Positions 6,226 through 8,814 of a stretch of DNA of 8,814 bases are shown in pieces. This DNA is from an uncultured Novosphingobium sp. GTDB lineage: Bacteria > Pseudomonadota > Alphaproteobacteria > Sphingomonadales > Sphingomonadaceae. Under the pieces are notes generated by a model. It saw only the letters and a program-made list of their open reading frames with translations. It ran no database searches and was not told the DNA's origin. The first letter of the stretch is position 1. The number at the start of each line of letters is the position of its first letter. The DNA lies in contig CALLNA010000041.1 of assembly GCA_938005655.1 (NCBI GenBank), positions 1 through 8,814 of the forward strand, given 5' to 3'. The translations under genes and the position numbers were made by a program.

Positions 6226-7544
6226 TATTCCCCCAGAAGCTGCATCACCAGCGGCCGGCCGGCCAGGGCGTCCGAGCCGTCGAGCAGGCGCAGGGCCTCG
6301 GTGACGCGGGCTTCGGGGCCTTCGTGCGTGACCATGGCGACCATCACCGTGCCGCCTTCTTCCGCGCGGCCCTTCTGGATCAGGCTCTCGATCGAGACGC
6401 CCGCGTCGCGCATGGCGGCGGTGATCTCGGCGAGGACGCCGGGACGGTCGGCGACGAGGAAGCGGATATAGGCGCGGCCCAGGCGGTGGCCCGAGGCGGC
6501 AGGCGCCATCTCCTCCATCTCCGCGACCTGGATCGAGAAGGGCGCACCGGCCTCCCCGCCGAGGTCGCCGCGGGCGATGTCGATGAGGTCGGCGACCACG
6601 GCGCTGGCGGTCGGCCCGTCGCCCGCGCCCGCGCCCTGAAACAGCAGGCGGCCCGAGAAGTTGCCCTCGGCCACGACCGCGTTGGTCGCGCCGTCGACAT
6701 GGGCGAGCGGGTGGTCGAAGGGCACGAGGTGCGGCTGGACCCGCTGGAACAGGCGCGGCATGCCGCCGTGATCGTCGACCTCGGCGATCCCGATCAGGCG
6801 GATGACGTAGCCGAGCGCGTCGGCCTGGGCGATGTCGGCGGCGGTGATCGCGGTGATCCCGGCGGTCTCGACCGAGGCGAAGTCGGTCCGCGTGCCGAAG
6901 GCGATGGCCGAGAGGATCGCCAGCTTGTGCGCGGCGTCGGTGCCCTCGACGTCGAAGCTGGGGTCGGCCTCGGCATAGCCCTTGGCCTGGGCCTCGGCGA
7001 GGACGTCGGCGAAGTCGCGGCCCGTGTCCTCCATGGTCGAGAGGATGAAGTTGCAGGTGCCGTTGAGGATGCCGTAGAGCCGCTCGATCCGGTTGGCCGC
7101 CGCGCCTTCGCGCAGGCCCTTGATCACCGGGATGCCGCCGGCGACCGCGGCCTCGAACTTCAGCGCGACGCGCGCCTTCTCGCTCGCCTCGGCCAGCTCC
7201 AGCCCGTGGTGGGCGATCATCGCCTTGTTGGCGGTGACGAGCGACTTGCCGTGAAGGATGGCATTGCGCGCCAGGGTCAGCGCCGGGCCGTCCGCCCCGC
7301 CGACCAGCTCGACCACCACGTCGACGTCGGGCCGCGCGGCCATCGCGGTCATGTCGTCTTCCCAGGCATAGCCGGAGATGTCGACGCCGCGGTCCTTGGT
7401 CCGGTCGCGCGCGGAGATCGCGGTGATGCGAATCGGCCGCCCGGCCCGACGCGCAACGAGCGCGGCGTTGGCGTCGAGCAGGCGGATCACGCCCGCGCCC
7501 ACGGTGCCGAGCCCGGCCAGTGCGATGTTCAGCGGTTCGGCCAT
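6225..7544 (-). CDS. hom: Homoserine dehydrogenase with C-terminal ACT domain
   Basis: The 439-aa enzyme reduces aspartate 4-semialdehyde to homoserine with NAD(P)H, the branch point to threonine, isoleucine and methionine. The N-terminal Rossmann motif is GLGTVGAGV (11-19). The catalytic region includes LVTANKAMIA (102-111, Lys107), KFEAAVAGGIPVIKGLREG (129-147), LNGTCNFILSTM (160-171) and the family signature AEADPSFDVEGTDAAHKLAIL (191-211, with Glu200 and Lys207 as candidate active-site residues). Residues about 359-436 form an ACT domain (FLVADRPGVLAEITAAMRDAGVSIESLIQKG), the usual site of threonine feedback control. Length and layout are those of a monofunctional enzyme without an aspartokinase part. 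The ATG at 7544 has AGGGG about ten bases upstream. It lies 93 bp downstream of the exported-protein gene on the same strand and may be partly co-transcribed with it. Assignment is secure. Confidence 0.97.
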   Translation of the reverse strand: MAEPLNIALAGLGTVGAGVIRLLDANAALVARRAGRPIRITAISARDRTKDRGVDISGYAWEDDMTAMAARPDVDVVVELVGGADGPALTLARNAILHGKSLVTANKAMIAHHGLELAEASEKARVALKFEAAVAGGIPVIKGLREGAAANRIERLYGILNGTCNFILSTMEDTGRDFADVLAEAQAKGYAEADPSFDVEGTDAAHKLAILSAIAFGTRTDFASVETAGITAITAADIAQADALGYVIRLIGIAEVDDHGGMPRLFQRVQPHLVPFDHPLAHVDGATNAVVAEGNFSGRLLFQGAGAGDGPTASAVVADLIDIARGDLGGEAGAPFSIQVAEMEEMAPAASGHRLGRAYIRFLVADRPGVLAEITAAMRDAGVSIESLIQKGRAEEGGTVMVAMVTHEGPEARVTEALRLLDGSDALAGRPLVMQLLGE

Positions 7545-7589
7545 GCGAAGTCTGCCCCTACGGTCCCGCCCGATTCCCGGACGCCGCGC

Positions 7590-7618
7590 CCCTAGGCCAG
7601 CACGGTGCGAAAGGCCAG
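7590..7618 (-). promoter_or_regulatory. Weak candidate hom promoter with CTGGCCT direct repeats
   Basis: On the minus strand CTGGCC (7613-7618) and CTAGGG (7590-7595) are 17 bp apart in the 93-bp gap before hom. CTGGCCT occurs twice in direct orientation (minus-strand copies at 7612-7618 and 7594-7600). A CTAGGC/GCCTAG inverted pair (7592-7597 and 7620-7625) spans the same region. Each element is weak. Transcription may instead run through from the upstream gene. Confidence 0.22.
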
Positions 7619-7637
7619 TGCCTAGCGGGAGGCGCCC

Positions 7638-8480
7638 TTAGCGCGGCAGCCCGAAGACCCGGGTCCGGCGGCACTCTCCCAGCCCTTGCAGGACGAGCCG
7701 GTAGTCGGCCTCGGCCTGGGCCTTCTGCACATCGCCTTCCGAGAGGTTGGCGCCCGGCGGCAGGCGGCGCGGCAGGAAGCAGGCGAGGCGATACCAGGGC
7801 AGGGTCCCGGCCGCCGGGGGCCTGGCGTCGGACTCGACGACCTCGGAGAACGAGACGCTCCAGCGCGGCGCCTCGCCGGCCTTGCGCGAGACGGTGATCG
7901 CGACCGGGGCGCCGTCCTTGGTGGTGAGGAAGATCTGGGTCTCGCCCTCGCCCGCCAGGTCTCCGGCGACGTTGATCGCCTCGCGCACGGCGCCGATCCG
8001 GCCCGGGGCGCCCGGTGCGAGCAGCTCGCCGATGATCGCGCGGACCTGGGCGTCGCGCTCCGGCGTCGAGAAGACCTGCGCGTCGGGGGTGACGAGCTGG
8101 AGCTCGCCCGGGCGATTCGGCACGGGGCGGGCGAAGAGGAGCACGCTGGCCTTGGCCAGCTTGGGCGCCTTGCCGCGCGCGTCGAGCGGCACGTCGACCA
8201 GATAGGACTGCATCTCGCTGACCGCGGCCTTGCCGAACAGCAGCGCCTCGACCCGGGCCTGGACGTAGAGCCGGACCCAGCCCGGCCGGACGCCCGGCGC
8301 GCGCTCCGGCTCGACCGGGCTCTGGCTGCGAATCTGCGCCTTGAGCACCAAAGGCGCCGAATCGGAGAGATCGACGAGGTCCGCATAGGTCGGCGCGGGG
8401 CCCGGCGGCGCGGGCGGCGCGGCGGCGCAGAGCCCCGCGGCGCAGAACGGCAGGACGATTCGGGCGAGGCGGGACGACAT
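7638..8480 (-). CDS. Conserved exported protein of unknown function
   Basis: The predicted protein has 280 aa. I recognise it only as a hypothetical protein type that I recall from sphingomonads, with no established role. ATG 8480 is preceded by GGAGG six bases upstream, a strong RBS; the open frame continues back to 8531 but without a comparable site. The N-terminus (MSSRLARIVLPFCAAGLCAAA) is a basic-then-hydrophobic signal peptide, followed by a Pro/Ala linker to about residue 30. The mature part reads TYADLVDLSDSAPLVLKAQIRSQ, then WVRLYVQARVEALLFG, YLVDVPLDARGK and ASVLLFARPVPNRPGELQLVTPDAQ, suggesting a beta-rich periplasmic domain. Near the C-terminus Cys234 (YRLACFLPRRLPPG) and Cys270 (GLGECRRTR) could form a disulfide. 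No enzyme motif or lipobox is visible. It lies upstream of hom on the same strand. Confidence 0.82.
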   Translation of the reverse strand: MSSRLARIVLPFCAAGLCAAAPPAPPGPAPTYADLVDLSDSAPLVLKAQIRSQSPVEPERAPGVRPGWVRLYVQARVEALLFGKAAVSEMQSYLVDVPLDARGKAPKLAKASVLLFARPVPNRPGELQLVTPDAQVFSTPERDAQVRAIIGELLAPGAPGRIGAVREAINVAGDLAGEGETQIFLTTKDGAPVAITVSRKAGEAPRWSVSFSEVVESDARPPAAGTLPWYRLACFLPRRLPPGANLSEGDVQKAQAEADYRLVLQGLGECRRTRVFGLPR

Positions 8481-8592
8481 CGGCAACCTCCGGAAAATTG
8501 GCTTGCACCAAGGCCTTGCGATCCGACGCAAGAGGCTTCAGAAACAGATTGCGCTTAACGAGTTTGAATCATCGGTTAACCGCCTGCAAATT

Positions 8593-8620
8593 CCGATAAG
8601 GCGTTGCGCGGGTAGGTCAA
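8593..8620 (-). promoter_or_regulatory. Candidate leftward promoter for the exported-protein gene
   Basis: On the minus strand TTGACC (8615-8620) is followed after 16 bp by TATCGG (8593-8598), about 110 bp before the start codon. The -35 matches consensus at five of six positions; the -10 is weak. It would give a leader of about 105 nt containing the CGGTTAACCG palindrome and the CTTGCG/CGCAAG hairpin. Confidence 0.33.
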
Positions 8621-8643
8621 CGGAGTTAAAGCACACGGAAAAC

Positions 8644-8670
8644 CGGGCCTAATAATGTCATAAAGGCCCG
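8644..8670. repeat. Inverted repeat around an AT-rich core
   Basis: CGGGCCT (8644-8650) and AGGCCCG (8664-8670) are perfect 7-bp complements around a 13-nt core containing AATAAT and ATAA. This could be a dyad operator overlapping a -10-like element of the rightward gene, or a hairpin in its leader. No good -35 is visible at 17 bp. Confidence 0.4.
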
Positions 8671-8780
8671 ACAATTCGCCTTCCCGGGCGCATGGTGTCC
8701 CGTGGGGCGATCCGGACCGGCCGGCAGGGTGACGTAAATGTTTTGGGTAGGTGCGCTCCCGCTCCGGTTGCGCGCCTGGC

Positions 8781-8803
8781 CCCTCCGGGAGTGGTCCGGA
8801 GGG
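8781..8803 (+). promoter_or_regulatory. Hairpin sequestering the Shine-Dalgarno of the gene at 8812
   Basis: CCCTCCGG (8781-8788) pairs perfectly with CCGGAGGG (8796-8803) across a 7-nt loop. The right arm contains the whole Shine-Dalgarno GGAGGG (8798-8803), which lies eight bases before ATG 8812. In the mRNA the ribosome site would be double-stranded, so translation may be controlled by unfolding through temperature, a ligand, an sRNA or an alternative fold. Confidence 0.45.
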
Positions 8804-8811
8804 ACGAAAAA

Positions 8812-8814
8812 ATG
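8812..8814 (+). CDS. Start codon of a gene continuing past the right edge
   Basis: Only the ATG lies in the window. It is supported by GGAGGG eight bases upstream and an A-rich spacer (ACGAAAAA), a strong initiation context. The same frame is open back to an ATG at 8692 (40 codons earlier), but that ATG has no clear RBS and the intervening codons do not look like protein coding. The product cannot be inferred. Confidence 0.6.

Larger units (their letters stand above)
8481..8811. other. Gene-free, AT-richer divergent control region
   Basis: These 331 bp separate the exported-protein gene (leftward) from a gene starting at 8812 (rightward). Roughly 8540-8670 is clearly less GC-rich than the rest of the window. 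It carries several palindromes: CAAGGCCTTG (8509-8518), CTTGCG-6-CGCAAG (8515-8532), CGGTTAACCG (8573-8582) and CGGGCCT-13-AGGCCCG (8644-8670). A GANTC methylation site (GAATC) lies at 8566-8570. I see no tRNA or recognisable named RNA gene. The length and structure suggest a regulated promoter plus a structured 5' leader for the rightward gene. Confidence 0.6.

Noticed and set aside
6324..7595. Long rightward open frame opposite hom
   Set aside because: It mirrors hom with shadow composition, no RBS and no domain; hom is unambiguous.
8418..8480. Lipoprotein signal in the exported protein
   Set aside because: Neither N-terminal Cys (13, 18) has a lipobox before it; residues are LPF-C and AGL-C.
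7558..8511. Alternative leftward frames (also 7622-8386) over the exported-protein gene
   Set aside because: Both are Arg/Pro-rich with no signal peptide or ordered sequence; the 7638-8480 frame has a strong RBS and coherent protein sequence.
7686..8558. Rightward open frame opposite the exported-protein gene
   Set aside because: Arg/Gly/Asp-rich shadow without RBS support.
8555..8579. CtrA-type site from the two TTAA words
   Set aside because: The TTAA words at 8555 and 8576 are 17 bp apart, not the 7 bp of the CtrA consensus.
8481..8811. General-stress sigma factor (EcfG) promoter, GGAAC-N16/17-CGTT
   Set aside because: No GGAAC with a properly spaced CGTT found here or in the 2264-2486 gap.
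1..8814. Mobile element, CRISPR array, tRNA/rRNA, toxin-antitoxin or defence system
   Set aside because: No transposase or integrase, no regularly spaced repeats, no tRNA-like cloverleaf and no paired small genes were seen; the content is mostly housekeeping.

Overview
The window is very GC-rich chromosomal DNA with tightly packed, mostly single-copy housekeeping genes. The style suggests an alphaproteobacterium, most likely a sphingomonad (Sphingomonadales). Supporting points are the HisN subtype, a class II FBPase close to homoserine dehydrogenase, a neighbouring secreted protein of unknown function that I recall from sphingomonad genomes, and a CCCCGGA-type palindromic intergenic repeat. 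The assignment rests on family resemblance read by eye; no search was run.

Layout. Positions 1-1433 (+) hold the 3' part of an alpha/beta-hydrolase-domain protein, ending in an 11-bp hairpin shared with the convergent hisN. Positions 1481-2263 (-) encode a HisN-type histidinol-phosphatase. Divergent from it, an AraC-family regulator runs to 3383 (+). Positions 3458-4393 (-) encode ribose-phosphate pyrophosphokinase (prs). A 266-bp gap follows, with a probable prs promoter and a REP-like palindromic repeat. Positions 4660-5640 (-) encode class II fructose-1,6-bisphosphatase (glpX). Positions 5703-6187 (+) hold a small exported-protein gene with a TTG start and a one-base frameshift in a C run. 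Positions 6225-7544 (-) encode homoserine dehydrogenase (hom) with a C-terminal ACT domain. Positions 7638-8480 (-) encode an exported protein of unknown function. The last 330 bases are a relatively AT-rich, gene-free control region. It ends in a strong Shine-Dalgarno sequence and an ATG (8812) that opens a gene continuing beyond the window.

How the genes relate. Prs makes PRPP, HisN removes the phosphate late in histidine synthesis, GlpX acts in gluconeogenesis, and Hom commits aspartate semialdehyde to threonine, methionine and isoleucine. They share central and amino-acid metabolism but do not form one tight operon: spacings are 60-270 bp and two (+) genes interrupt the (-) series.

I see no mobile element, CRISPR array, tRNA, rRNA or recognisable defence or biosynthetic cluster. 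The least ordinary features are the leader at 8481-8811, where the ribosome binding site of the next gene is buried in a perfect 8-bp stem with alternative pairing partners upstream, and the frameshifted small exported protein lying between hom and glpX.
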